From positions 558,001-622,000 of the forward strand of contig CP073016.1 in assembly GCA_025370075.1 (NCBI GenBank): 64,000 bases of DNA, written 5' to 3'. How positions within the stretch are numbered: the stretch's first letter is position 1; every line of letters starts with the position of its first letter. A model generated the notes under the pieces. It was given only the letters and a program-made list of their open reading frames with translations, was not told the origin of the DNA and did no database searches. The DNA comes from Chryseotalea sp. WA131a. GTDB lineage: Bacteria; Bacteroidota; Bacteroidia; Cytophagales; Cyclobacteriaceae. Positions 1-8,758 of the stretch are shown one piece after another. The position numbers and the translations under genes are program-made.

Positions 1-1487
1 GCATACCCCAAAGCGGCCACACCGCGTGGCACAATGCTAACTTTCACCAACGGATCGGCATGTTCTAAAAACCAACCCGCAACCGCATGGCCTGCCTCGT
101 GGTAGGCAACGATTTTTTTCTCTTCAGGCGAAATGATTTTTGTTTTCTTCTCCAATCCACCAATAACTCGGTCGATGGCATCTTGAAAATCTTGCATCTC
201 TACTTCGGCCCTATCTCTGCGGGCAGCAATCAAAGCGGCCTCGTTACACACGTTGGCAATTTCAGCACCTGCAAAGCCAGGTGTTTGAGCAGCCAATTTC
301 TTAATGTCTACTGACTTCGACATTTTGATGGGCTTCAAGTGGACTTTGAATATTTGTTCGCGGCCGGAGATGTCTGGTTTGTCAATGCTTATTTGCCGAT
401 CAAAACGGCCCGGTCGCAACAAAGCTGAATCCAATACGTCAGGCCGGTTGGTGGCCGCCAATATGATAACACCACTGTCGGTTGCAAAACCATCCATTTC
501 TACAAGTAACGAGTTCAACGTGTTTTCGCGCTCATCATTGGCACCGGGCATTTGACCTCTTCCACGTGATCGGCCAATGGCATCAATCTCATCAATGAAT
601 ACAATACACGGAGCTTTTTCTTTTGCTTGCTTAAACAAATCGCGAACACGCGCTGCTCCTACTCCTACAAACATTTCTACAAAATCTGATCCTGATAAAG
701 AGAAGAAGGGCACGGCTGCCTCGCCTGCCACGGCTTTCGCCAATAATGTTTTACCCGTACCTGGAGGACCTACCAACAAAGCACCTTTCGGGATTTTGCC
801 ACCCAACTTGGTAAACTTCTGAGGAGTCTTTAAAAAATCCACAATTTCTTTTATTTCTTCTTTGGCTTCTTCCAAGCCAGCAACATCGGCAAACGTAATC
901 TTTACCTTGTTTTCAGCATCAAACAACGCAGCTTTGGATTTGCCGATATTAAATATTTGCCCACCGGGTCCACCACCGCCCGTCATTCTGCGCATGATCA
1001 TCCAAAAACCAAAAATCAATAAGATCAAAAGTCCCCAGCTAATAAGCTGACTGGTATAGTCAATGCGGTTCTCTGTTCGAAGATCCACTTTATCATTCCG
1101 TGGAATTTCTTTAGTAAGTTGATCATATTTCTCAATAAATTTATCCACACTGGGCACCATGTATTTATAATGCGGCCCGTTTACGTTCGTGCCAAGAGCG
1201 TTGGAGTTTTTTTCAACTTCTTGTTTGTATTTGGCGTTTTGTAATGCTTCTGGTTTGAGTGTGATTTCAACTAACTTTTGTTCAGGCAATAACACTATTT
1301 TCTTAATGTCTTTCGACTGAACCATGTCCTCAAACCTACTTTGCTGAATCTCTACTAATTCACCACTGTTTACGAGGCGACTGATGACAAAAATCACAAC
1401 GATAAGTGCCAATATTAACCACGTTTGGTAATTGGTCTTTGGTAACTTAGGAGGGGTAATCTTCTTTTCTCTTTCTTTATCTGCCAT
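1..1487 (-). CDS. ftsH: ATP-dependent zinc metalloprotease FtsH (3' part outside window)
   Basis: Membrane-anchored AAA+ protease that degrades misfolded membrane proteins and short-lived regulators. Translating back from the ATG at 1485-1487 gives about 495 codons still open at base 1, so the C-terminal part of the protease domain is missing. Visible in order: a membrane segment near residues 22-38, a periplasmic FtsH_ext domain, a second membrane segment near 147-165, a GGGGPGG linker, Walker A GPPGTGKT near 240-247, a DEIDAIG Walker B, an SRH-like region with RPGRFDRQ, and the zinc site HEAGH near 463-467. These place it firmly in the FtsH family. It is followed upstream on the same strand by rsfS, 63 nt away, so the two may be co-transcribed. 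Confidence 0.96.
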   Translation of the reverse strand, partial: MADKEREKKITPPKLPKTNYQTWLILALIVVIFVISRLVNSGELVEIQQSRFEDMVQSKDIKKIVLLPEQKLVEITLKPEALQNAKYKQEVEKNSNALGTNVNGPHYKYMVPSVDKFIEKYDQLTKEIPRNDKVDLRTENRIDYTSQLISWGLLILLIFGFWMIMRRMTGGGGPGGQIFNIGKSKAALFDAENKVKITFADVAGLEEAKEEIKEIVDFLKTPQKFTKLGGKIPKGALLVGPPGTGKTLLAKAVAGEAAVPFFSLSGSDFVEMFVGVGAARVRDLFKQAKEKAPCIVFIDEIDAIGRSRGRGQMPGANDERENTLNSLLVEMDGFATDSGVIILAATNRPDVLDSALLRPGRFDRQISIDKPDISGREQIFKVHLKPIKMSKSVDIKKLAAQTPGFAGAEIANVCNEAALIAARRDRAEVEMQDFQDAIDRVIGGLEKKTKIISPEEKKIVAYHEAGHAVAGWFLEHADPLVKVSIVPRGVAALGY

Positions 1488-1550
1488 GGAATGTGTATTC
1501 TAAAGTATAATTCTAAGTCTTACGTAACGTTCTAAATAAAAATAAGTTTG

Positions 1551-1922
1551 CTAATCGGGTATTTCCGTGATATGGGCATCTCCCCACAATTTCTCTAATG
1601 CATAAAACTCGCGCTTGTCTTTTTTGAAGATATGTACCACCACGGTGATATAGTCGAGAATTACCCATTCTTTATTGTTTTTCCCCTCCATGTGCCAGGG
1701 ATTTTCTTTAAGTTTTTTCTCTACCTCTTCATCTACGGAGCGAGCAATGGCTTCTACTTGTTTATCTGAGCTACCGGAGCAAATCACAAAAAAGTCGGCA
1801 ATGGCATTTTTTGTATCCCGCATGTCCATCACTACTATGTCTTGGGCTTTTTTCTCCTGCATTCCGGACACCACAGCCTTGCTTAATTTTTCCGAATCGG
1901 CAATCTTCTTTTTCTTGGACAT
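1551..1922 (-). CDS. rsfS: Ribosomal silencing factor RsfS (Iojap/YbeB family)
   Basis: A 123-residue protein of the RsfS/YbeB/Iojap family, which binds ribosomal protein L14 and blocks joining of the 30S and 50S subunits when nutrients are scarce. The family signature is visible as VVMDMRDTKNAIADFFVICS, followed by the SDKQVEAIARSVDEEV helix and the WVILDYITVVVHIF strand. Length is normal for the family. It has a lysine-rich N-terminus before the domain. It lies upstream of ftsH on the same strand and divergent from birA, with 57 nt between the two start codons. Identification rests on the conserved motif and is secure. Confidence 0.95.
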   Translation of the reverse strand: MSKKKKIADSEKLSKAVVSGMQEKKAQDIVVMDMRDTKNAIADFFVICSGSSDKQVEAIARSVDEEVEKKLKENPWHMEGKNNKEWVILDYITVVVHIFKKDKREFYALEKLWGDAHITEIPD

Positions 1923-1979
1923 TCCACTATTTTAGTGATATTTCGAAATTTCTTAAACGACAAATCTAATTAAAATACC

Positions 1980-2735
1980 TTGTATAAAATCCTTGCCAAT
2001 ACCCTCTTCTTTGGTAAAAATGTAGTTTATGTGCCAGAATGTCACTCTACCAACACATTATTGGTAGAGATGGTTGAGAAGGCAAACATGATGGAAGGTA
2101 CTTTGGTGATAACCAATCATCAATTGAAGGGTAGGGGGCAGCGTGGAAATAGCTGGGAGGCTGAGCCCGGCTTGAACTTAACTTTCTCCATTTTGCTGCG
2201 CCCCTCATTTTTAACTGTGGCCGAGCAGTTTTTTTTAACACAGGCGATATCGACCGGCTTGGGCGATTATTGGCAATCAAGGATACACCTTGGAACAAAA
2301 ATTAAATGGCCTAACGACATTGTGATAAACGACAAGAAGGTGACGGGTATTTTGATCGAAAATTCTTTGGCTGGAAATTCCATTCAACAAAGTGTAGTGG
2401 GAATAGGTGTGAACATCAACCAAGAGCGTTTTGCCAACCCTAAGGCAACATCTCTAAAGCAATTGGTTGGTCACCCGTTCGATTTGCAACAAGAGTTGAA
2501 TAGCTTACTCGAAAAATTAGAGTATCGGTACCTTCAGCTTCGTGCGGGCAAGCGCGATGAATTGCAGCGCGAATATCTGAATCAACTCTACCGAATTGGA
2601 GAGAAGCATTTCTTCCGAATCAACGGAAAACCAGTAGAAGGGATGATTGTGGGCATTGACCCAATCGGGCAATTGAAATTGGTGATGGAAGGGGGAGAGA
2701 GAACTTTTGGCTTGAAAGAAATTGAGTTTTTATAA
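1980..2735 (+). CDS. birA: Biotin--[acetyl-CoA-carboxylase] ligase (BirA, catalytic type)
   Basis: Attaches biotin to the biotin carboxyl carrier protein of acetyl-CoA carboxylase through biotinyl-AMP. The 251 residues begin directly with the catalytic domain: ECHSTNT at the start, GRGQRGNSW as the biotinyl-adenylate loop, KIKWPNDI and the KVTGILIE strand, then a small C-terminal SH3-like domain. There is no N-terminal HTH, so it should be a ligase only and not a repressor. The start is TTG at 1980; an in-frame stop (TAA 1971-1973) lies just upstream and the first internal ATG would delete the HSTNT motif, so TTG is the best choice. Confidence 0.94.
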   Translation: MYKILANTLFFGKNVVYVPECHSTNTLLVEMVEKANMMEGTLVITNHQLKGRGQRGNSWEAEPGLNLTFSILLRPSFLTVAEQFFLTQAISTGLGDYWQSRIHLGTKIKWPNDIVINDKKVTGILIENSLAGNSIQQSVVGIGVNINQERFANPKATSLKQLVGHPFDLQQELNSLLEKLEYRYLQLRAGKRDELQREYLNQLYRIGEKHFFRINGKPVEGMIVGIDPIGQLKLVMEGGERTFGLKEIEFL

Positions 2736-2816
2736 GCCAAACACTGTTTGTTATAGCTCCGGTTCAAAACTAGGATCGCTTCGATTTAATTTACCGTAAA
2801 AACTTTTTAACTTTCC

Positions 2817-3713
2817 ATGGCTATGGAAAAATTAAAAGCTCTAATCAGAAATTTCTTTGCGTTTTCTAAAAAGGAAACCAATGCTTTTTTAATTCTGTTG
2901 CCACTGATGGCTTTGCTAATTTTTTCTGAACCTCTTTATAGATACTTCTTTACTCATCAAAAACAAGATTTTAGTAGCGATAAACAGAAATTGGATAGTT
3001 TGGTCTCTGTACTGAAAGACAGTGTAAAAGTAGAAGCTGAGCCAACCTTTGATCTCAAATCATTTGACCCGAACAAGGCCCCTCAATCCGAATTGGTTTC
3101 CCTGGGCTTTTCAGAAGGGTTGGCCAAACGCTTGGTCAACTATCGAAGCAAAGGGGCAAAATTCATCTTAAAAAAAGATTTGCTTAAGTTGTATGGAATG
3201 GACAATTCACTGTACAATAGATTGTATCCATATATTCAATTGCCCGATCGATTGGCCGACAGCACGCCACCTGCGGCCAAACTTTCGAAGAAACTAGCTA
3301 ATGAAAACGTAAGGATTAATTTAAATGTGGCCGATACGGCTCAATTGAAAAGGGTATATGGCATTGGCGATAAATTATCACAGAGGATTATCAAATACCG
3401 CGAGAAGTTAGGCGGTTTTGTTTCCATGAGTCAATTGAAAGAAGTGTATGGATTGGATTCCACCGTAGTGGAAGATGTGGCGAAAGATTTTTTTGTGGAA
3501 TCAACGTTTCAACCCAAAAAAGTAAAAATTAATGTAGCCAAGCACGATGAGTTGGCCAATCACCCTTACATCAACCGCGCTTTGGCCAGAGCCATTGAAG
3601 CCTATCGATTTCAGCATGGAAACTTCGCTCAATTAGACGACCTTCGTAAAGTGCAATTGATGAAGTCAGAGACCCTCCAAAAATTGAAACCGTACCTTTC
3701 CTTTGATCCCTGA
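2817..3713 (+). CDS. Helix-hairpin-helix (ComEA-like) membrane-anchored protein
   Basis: A 298-residue protein with one hydrophobic segment near residues 24-44 and three helix-hairpin-helix units after it. The units centre on SELVSLGFSEGLAKRLVNYR, on LKRVYGIGDKLSQRIIKYRE and on the stretch ending LDDLRKV near the C-terminus. The middle one has the canonical GIGDKLSQRI hairpin found in ComEA DNA-binding proteins. Topology suggests a periplasmic or surface HhH region able to bind DNA, but no competence genes are nearby, so a role in DNA uptake is only inference. The gene ends 2 nt before the helicase start, which argues for co-translation with it. Confidence 0.82.
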   Translation: MAMEKLKALIRNFFAFSKKETNAFLILLPLMALLIFSEPLYRYFFTHQKQDFSSDKQKLDSLVSVLKDSVKVEAEPTFDLKSFDPNKAPQSELVSLGFSEGLAKRLVNYRSKGAKFILKKDLLKLYGMDNSLYNRLYPYIQLPDRLADSTPPAAKLSKKLANENVRINLNVADTAQLKRVYGIGDKLSQRIIKYREKLGGFVSMSQLKEVYGLDSTVVEDVAKDFFVESTFQPKKVKINVAKHDELANHPYINRALARAIEAYRFQHGNFAQLDDLRKVQLMKSETLQKLKPYLSFDP

Positions 3714-3715
3714 TT

Positions 3716-6700
3716 GTGGCTTCAGAAAAAACGAAGAAACTACTTACAAACTATTTACGAAAGCTGACCAACCTTTCGGGTAGTAACCGGTCTATTTATT
3801 TGCCCAAGCTTTTGGCAGATCAGCACATCGATCTTCAATCGTTGAGTCAACTCAATAAGCAGCCAGCCTTTAAAATCATCGAATCACTTCTTGGCAATAA
3901 AAGTAAAATCGTTTGTGCGGTGGTTGATGCTCGGATGGAGCCGGTAAACGAGGCGAGTAAAAAACTAAAGAAACTCCAACGCATCGATCGCTTTATTTTT
4001 GAAGAACGAGGCTCCACTGATTTGCATATTGGTTGGCCGATGGTGCACGGTAAATTTTTGGATGGCACGTGTGTTCGCTGCCCTTTGCTTTTCTTCCCCG
4101 CTCAATTATCGATAGAAGACGAACAGTGGATAATTGCTCCGCGCGAAGGCGATATTGCATTTAATAAATCATTTTTGCTAGCTTATTCGCATTACAACCA
4201 AGTAGAAGCAGACGAAGAATTACTGGAAGAAACATTTGACGAGGTGGAGCGCGATAGCACTGTTTTTCGCACCGCCATTTATCAGTTGTTACAAAAAGCA
4301 AAATTGGATATTCATTTCAATCCTGATAACTATCGCGATGAACTTATTCCTTTTAAAAATTTTACCCGCGATGAATTTGACGAATCTCACGGAAATGGCC
4401 AGTTGAAATTATTTCCGGAGGCAGTGTTGGGTATTTTTTCGCAGGCTGGCTCGCAATTGCTCCCCGACTATCAGCACTTGTTAGCGGATGAATCCCTTCA
4501 TGACCTCGAAGATTTTTTTCAATCTCAACGCGTTACCAAATTCTCTCAAAACTACTTGACTCAAGTGAAGGAAGATAAGGTGTACAGTATTTTCCCGTTG
4601 GATGCATGGCAAGAAAACGCCTTGAAAGGTTCGAAACTAGGTTACTCGTTAGTTGTGCAAGGTCCGCCCGGCAGTGGCAAATCACAACTGATATGTAATT
4701 TGATCAGCGATGCAATGGCAAACGGAAAAAAGGTGCTGGTGGTTTGCCAAAAAAGAGCTGCTTTGGATGTTGTTTACGCTCGCATGCAGGAGCAGCACCT
4801 GGCTGATTTTATTTCGTTGGTACACGATTTTAAAACCGATCGAAAATTGATCTTCGACAAAATCGCCAAACAAATTGAACGAGTGGAGGAGTATACCGCG
4901 AAGAATATTTCGCTTGACGCCATTCAACTTAACCGCACGTTTTTTCAATGCAGCCATCGCATCGATCAATTAACAGAAGAGCTGGAGCAGTTTAGGCAAC
5001 TGTTATTCGATGAAGCGGAGTGTGAGACGAGTATCAAACAACTATATCTTCAGTCTAATCCAAAATCTCCTTCCATCAATCTAAAGCAAGAATACCAATA
5101 CTTTAAATTTCAATCGGTCCACGATTTTTTGAGGAAGCTCAGCCACTACTGCTCGTACGCGCACCGATTTAAAAATCAGGATTACCCGTGGCAGAACAGA
5201 AAATCTTTCAGCAATCTATCCGCCAGTGATTTTCCACTTCTTCAATCTTGCCTGATGGAAGTGTCAGCTTATTTTGATCAGGTAAAGAAGGATTTTCAAA
5301 ACAGTTTCAATACCGAATTAGATTGGGAGCAATGCGAGGCATTAATGGAGCAATACCCGCAAGCGAGTACGATTGTCGGTCTGCTCGATTTGCCAACTCC
5401 GTATATCTATTTTCAGCAAATGATCAGTGAAACGGAAGACGAGACCAGTTCGCTTTGGCTTGCCAACATGGAACGAGTGCTGATGGATTGTTTTGAAGGT
5501 GAAGGGGTTGAAAAAAGCATTCCCTCTTCGCAACTTGGTCAACTTCAACTTGCCTTAGAGCAAACGCGAAAAGCCCGTAAAAATATTTTTGGTTTGATTT
5601 ATTGGGAGCTTTTTTCCAAAGATAAATTTTTGGTGAAGCGTGCCTTGGTTGGAAATGGTTTAGAAAGCACCAAGATTGGATTTCGATCATTGGAGAAAAA
5701 ATTAGACAATCGGCTTAACCTAGAGCACAATATCTCTAAGTTGAAAGCGAAAGCGTGGCTTCATGTACCAGAGAGTATTGATAAATCCACTTACATCAAT
5801 TGGTTTAAGGAAGTCAACCAAGCGCTAGCGGCCAAATTTCTTTTCTGTTCCATTCGAGGAATCAAGAATTTAATTTCGGTTCCGCATCTTGATCATGCTG
5901 AATTTTTGAAACGGTTTGCAGTGTTGTTTAAATTGATTCAAGAACTGCCCGAGAAACGGATGCAGTGGCTTAACTATTTAGTGCCAGCACAAATAAGTCA
6001 GCTAACTAAGTTACCTGCGGTAAAAACGGATCTTCTTCAATCCCTTTCTACTGACTTTGATTCGCTAATTGAGTTTGATAAGCTTATCGAATCGCTATCT
6101 ACTGATGAACGTAATGTCTTTTCTAAACTCTATGCTGAAAGTAAATCGTGGGAGGTATCGGTCAATGAAAAATTGTTTTTAAATTCATTGTCAATTGCAT
6201 GGATCGATCACATCGAATTGAAACACCCTGAACTTCGAATGGTTTCTTCTGGAAAGATTGAAATGTTGGAACAGGAGTTGCAAGAGAAAATTGATAACAA
6301 GCAATCCATTGCTCAACAGATTGTGGCCTTGCGTTCACGCGAAGCAGTAACAGAAAATTTAGAGTTCAATCGACTGAACAACCGTGTCACCTACCGGGAT
6401 TTACTTCACCAGGTAACAAAAAAGAAAAAGATTTGGCCGTTGCGAAAGGTGATTGGTGAATTTCACAATGAAGTGTTTAGGTTAATGCCTTGTTGGTTGG
6501 CTTCGCCCGAATCGGTTTCTGCAATCTTTCCAATGGCTTCGCTTTTCGATTTGGTTATTTTCGATGAAGCCTCTCAATGTTTTGCAGAGCGAGGTATCCC
6601 TGCGCTGTATCGCGGTAAGCAAACCGTGATTGCAGGAGATTCCAGGCAATTGCGCCCAGGAGATTTTTATATGGCTCGGTGGGATGAAGAGGGAGATGAA

Positions 6701-7699
6701 CCCGATCAAGAGATTGATTCGTTGTTGGAATTGGCCGAACGATACGTGGGCAATGTTCACCTGCAAGGGCACTACCGTAGCGAATCACTTGCGTTGATTG
6801 ATTTTTCCAACAGATACTTTTACGGAGGCAAACTTCAGCTTGTGCCGAATTTGCAAACGCTCAACAAAAATGAAAAAGCCTTGGAATTCGTAAAGGTAGA
6901 GGGTGTATGGGATAAAAACGAAAATTTGGTAGAAGCAAAGAAAGTGGCGGAGTTGGTGCTTGACCTTTCACAATCAAATCCTTCTGTATCCATTGGCGTT
7001 ATTACCTTCAATGCACCCCAGCAATCGTTGGTGTTAGATGAGGTGGATGAATTGTTTACCAGCCATCGCCAAACAGTGCCTGAAAATCTTTTTGTGAAGA
7101 ACATTGAAAATGTTCAGGGCGATGAACGCGACATTATTATCTTTTCGATTGGCTATGCACCTGATAAAAAGGGAAAAGTAAATGTGCAGTTCGGTAGCTT
7201 GAACCAACAAGGCGGTGAAAACAGATTGAATGTAGCAGTCAGTCGCGCGAAGAAAAAAGTCATGGTGGTCTGTAGCGTTTGGCCAAATCAGTTAGATGTT
7301 TCCCAAACAAAAAATGATGGACCAAAGTTGTTGAAGAAATACTTGGAGTATGTGAATGAAGTGAGCGAAAGAATACTTCCTCCACGAAAGGATGTGGTGG
7401 CCAATTCAGACAAGCTTTGGTCAACCATCAAGCGCGATTATCAAAATATGGCGATTCATTTATTGGATCAGTCCATTCCCTCTCATGATTTGACTGTTAT
7501 GAAGAATAGCGAATATGTTTCGGCCATTTTAACCGATGACGATCATTATTATAAAGGATTATCGGCAAAAGCGCTGCACGCTCAATCCTTGCAATTGCTG
7601 GAAAAAAACAATTGGCCCTACAAGAGACTGTACAGCAGAAATTTCTGGCAAGATAGAGAACGGTTTATGTTGGAGGTAGAGAGATTTTTAAATGGCTGA
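3716..7699 (+). CDS. Large SF1 helicase with DUF4011-like N-terminus and Vsr-like C-terminus
   Basis: A 1327-residue superfamily 1 helicase. The N-terminus (about 1-200) has the layout of DUF4011, including LHIGWPMVHGKF and RCPLLFFPAQL. Walker A is GPPGSGKS at 316-323. A long helical insert separates it from Walker B DEASQ near 950. Later motifs are GDSRQLRPGDF, LQGHYRSES, NVQGDERDIIIFS and VAVSRA near 1173. The last 130 residues resemble the Vsr/MTES_1575 nuclease fold, with LEKNNWPYKRLYSRNFW, but the usual acidic ExD pair is not obvious (AILTDDDHY), so nuclease activity is doubtful. The start is GTG at 3716, 2 nt after the previous stop. Related helicase-Vsr proteins take part in phage defence in other bacteria; this role is inferred here. 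Confidence 0.85.
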   Translation: MASEKTKKLLTNYLRKLTNLSGSNRSIYLPKLLADQHIDLQSLSQLNKQPAFKIIESLLGNKSKIVCAVVDARMEPVNEASKKLKKLQRIDRFIFEERGSTDLHIGWPMVHGKFLDGTCVRCPLLFFPAQLSIEDEQWIIAPREGDIAFNKSFLLAYSHYNQVEADEELLEETFDEVERDSTVFRTAIYQLLQKAKLDIHFNPDNYRDELIPFKNFTRDEFDESHGNGQLKLFPEAVLGIFSQAGSQLLPDYQHLLADESLHDLEDFFQSQRVTKFSQNYLTQVKEDKVYSIFPLDAWQENALKGSKLGYSLVVQGPPGSGKSQLICNLISDAMANGKKVLVVCQKRAALDVVYARMQEQHLADFISLVHDFKTDRKLIFDKIAKQIERVEEYTAKNISLDAIQLNRTFFQCSHRIDQLTEELEQFRQLLFDEAECETSIKQLYLQSNPKSPSINLKQEYQYFKFQSVHDFLRKLSHYCSYAHRFKNQDYPWQNRKSFSNLSASDFPLLQSCLMEVSAYFDQVKKDFQNSFNTELDWEQCEALMEQYPQASTIVGLLDLPTPYIYFQQMISETEDETSSLWLANMERVLMDCFEGEGVEKSIPSSQLGQLQLALEQTRKARKNIFGLIYWELFSKDKFLVKRALVGNGLESTKIGFRSLEKKLDNRLNLEHNISKLKAKAWLHVPESIDKSTYINWFKEVNQALAAKFLFCSIRGIKNLISVPHLDHAEFLKRFAVLFKLIQELPEKRMQWLNYLVPAQISQLTKLPAVKTDLLQSLSTDFDSLIEFDKLIESLSTDERNVFSKLYAESKSWEVSVNEKLFLNSLSIAWIDHIELKHPELRMVSSGKIEMLEQELQEKIDNKQSIAQQIVALRSREAVTENLEFNRLNNRVTYRDLLHQVTKKKKIWPLRKVIGEFHNEVFRLMPCWLASPESVSAIFPMASLFDLVIFDEASQCFAERGIPALYRGKQTVIAGDSRQLRPGDFYMARWDEEGDEPDQEIDSLLELAERYVGNVHLQGHYRSESLALIDFSNRYFYGGKLQLVPNLQTLNKNEKALEFVKVEGVWDKNENLVEAKKVAELVLDLSQSNPSVSIGVITFNAPQQSLVLDEVDELFTSHRQTVPENLFVKNIENVQGDERDIIIFSIGYAPDKKGKVNVQFGSLNQQGGENRLNVAVSRAKKKVMVVCSVWPNQLDVSQTKNDGPKLLKKYLEYVNEVSERILPPRKDVVANSDKLWSTIKRDYQNMAIHLLDQSIPSHDLTVMKNSEYVSAILTDDDHYYKGLSAKALHAQSLQLLEKNNWPYKRLYSRNFWQDRERFMLEVERFLNG

Positions 7700-7725
7700 T
7701 ATGAGTAAAATGATTAAATTCGTGC

Positions 7726-8016
7726 ATGAAATCGGATAATGATATTTTTGAGATAGTGATCTCGAGTGGCTTAATTGGGGCCTCTTTAGGTGCTTTGATT
7801 AAAAACAACAAGAAGACTGCTACCCTAGGCGCGATTGCTGGAGCCGCTATAGTTGCATCTTATCATGCTTCTGAAAAAGCGAAAAATTTAAAGGTGCCAA
7901 TAATAGTAAAGGAAAATGGTGCACTCTATGAATTGCAACTTGATGGCACAAAAAAATTCTTAAAGAGGATTCCATCTAATCCAACACACCTCAAAAAGGA
8001 ATTTTCTCTTAAATAG
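7726..8016 (+). CDS. Small glycine/alanine-rich protein preceding a zeta-toxin homologue
   Basis: A 96-residue protein that I do not recognise as a named family. Residues 10-47 are rich in Gly, Ala and hydrophobics (SSGLIGASLGALI, then LGAIAGAAIVASY) and look like a glycine-zipper hairpin or two short membrane segments. The C-terminal half has KVPIIVKENGALYELQLDG, a beta-rich segment. It ends 3 nt before the zeta-toxin-like kinase, so the two are almost certainly translated together. That makes it the natural candidate for the partner or antitoxin, though it does not resemble the helical epsilon antitoxin. Confidence 0.7.
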   Translation: MKSDNDIFEIVISSGLIGASLGALIKNNKKTATLGAIAGAAIVASYHASEKAKNLKVPIIVKENGALYELQLDGTKKFLKRIPSNPTHLKKEFSLK

Positions 8017-8019
8017 AAA

Positions 8020-8676
8020 ATGAGTCAAAAACGTCTTCGCATATTTGCTGGACCAAATGGCTCGGGAAAATCTACTTTTATTAGAAATTTTCCTGTAAGC
8101 CCCCAACTTAGGTTAGGTGTGTATGTAAATGCCGATGACATTGAGAAGGAACTGGTAGAAACTCGTCAATTGAATTTAGCCACTTTTAATCTCAAGCTTT
8201 CTACAGATAAAATTCAAGCTCATTTTAAGAGTTCAGGCTTTTCGCCTATTAAGCTAAACAATTCGTCCTTGTGGGAATCTTTTCGAATAGAGGAAAATAA
8301 AGTCTTTTATGCAGGTGATTCTATGAATTCCTACATAGCCGCAGATATAGCCGAGTTCATTCGACAAGAGTTACTCACAGAGGGGTTGTCTTTTTCCTTC
8401 GAAACAGTTATGAGCGATTTATCAAAGGTGGACTTTTTGAATCTGGCAAAGAAAAAAGGTTATCGGATTTACCTTTATTATTTTTCAACTGAAGATCCAC
8501 TGATTAACAGGAGCAGAGTGAACGTTAGAGTTCTGCAAAAGGGGCATGCAGTTAGCGAAGAAATCATTGAGAGAAGGTATTTTCGCAGCTTGAATAATTT
8601 GAAGGCAGCAGTGCAATTATCACATCAGGCTTATGTTTTCGATAGTACTGGAATTACAGAGTTAATTGCGAAATAA
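8020..8676 (+). CDS. Zeta-toxin family kinase, C-terminus lost by an apparent frameshift
   Basis: A 218-residue P-loop kinase of the zeta-toxin type; characterised members phosphorylate UDP-N-acetylglucosamine and poison peptidoglycan synthesis. Visible are the Walker A GPNGSGKS near residue 11, VNADDIEKEL, the SFSFETVMS strand, and NVRVLQKGHAVSEEIIERRY, which is a strong family signature. The frame stops at 8674-8676, but the minus-one frame continues to a stop at 8751-8753 and encodes GEKVNLIDTERVPNW and more. This tail resembles the normal end of these proteins, so one A appears to be missing near 8671-8673. Either the gene is mildly damaged or the base is an assembly error. It follows the 96-residue gene by 3 nt. 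Confidence 0.82.
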   Translation: MSQKRLRIFAGPNGSGKSTFIRNFPVSPQLRLGVYVNADDIEKELVETRQLNLATFNLKLSTDKIQAHFKSSGFSPIKLNNSSLWESFRIEENKVFYAGDSMNSYIAADIAEFIRQELLTEGLSFSFETVMSDLSKVDFLNLAKKKGYRIYLYYFSTEDPLINRSRVNVRVLQKGHAVSEEIIERRYFRSLNNLKAAVQLSHQAYVFDSTGITELIAK

Positions 8677-8758
8677 CCGATGGAGAGAAAGTTAATTTAA
8701 TAGATACGGAGAGAGTACCTAACTGGGTAATGAATTACTTGTTTGACAAGTAAAATTT

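Noticed and set aside
8700..8757. A second small gene after the zeta-type kinase
   Set aside because: The only sensible reading is the frameshifted tail of the kinase itself, ending at 8753.
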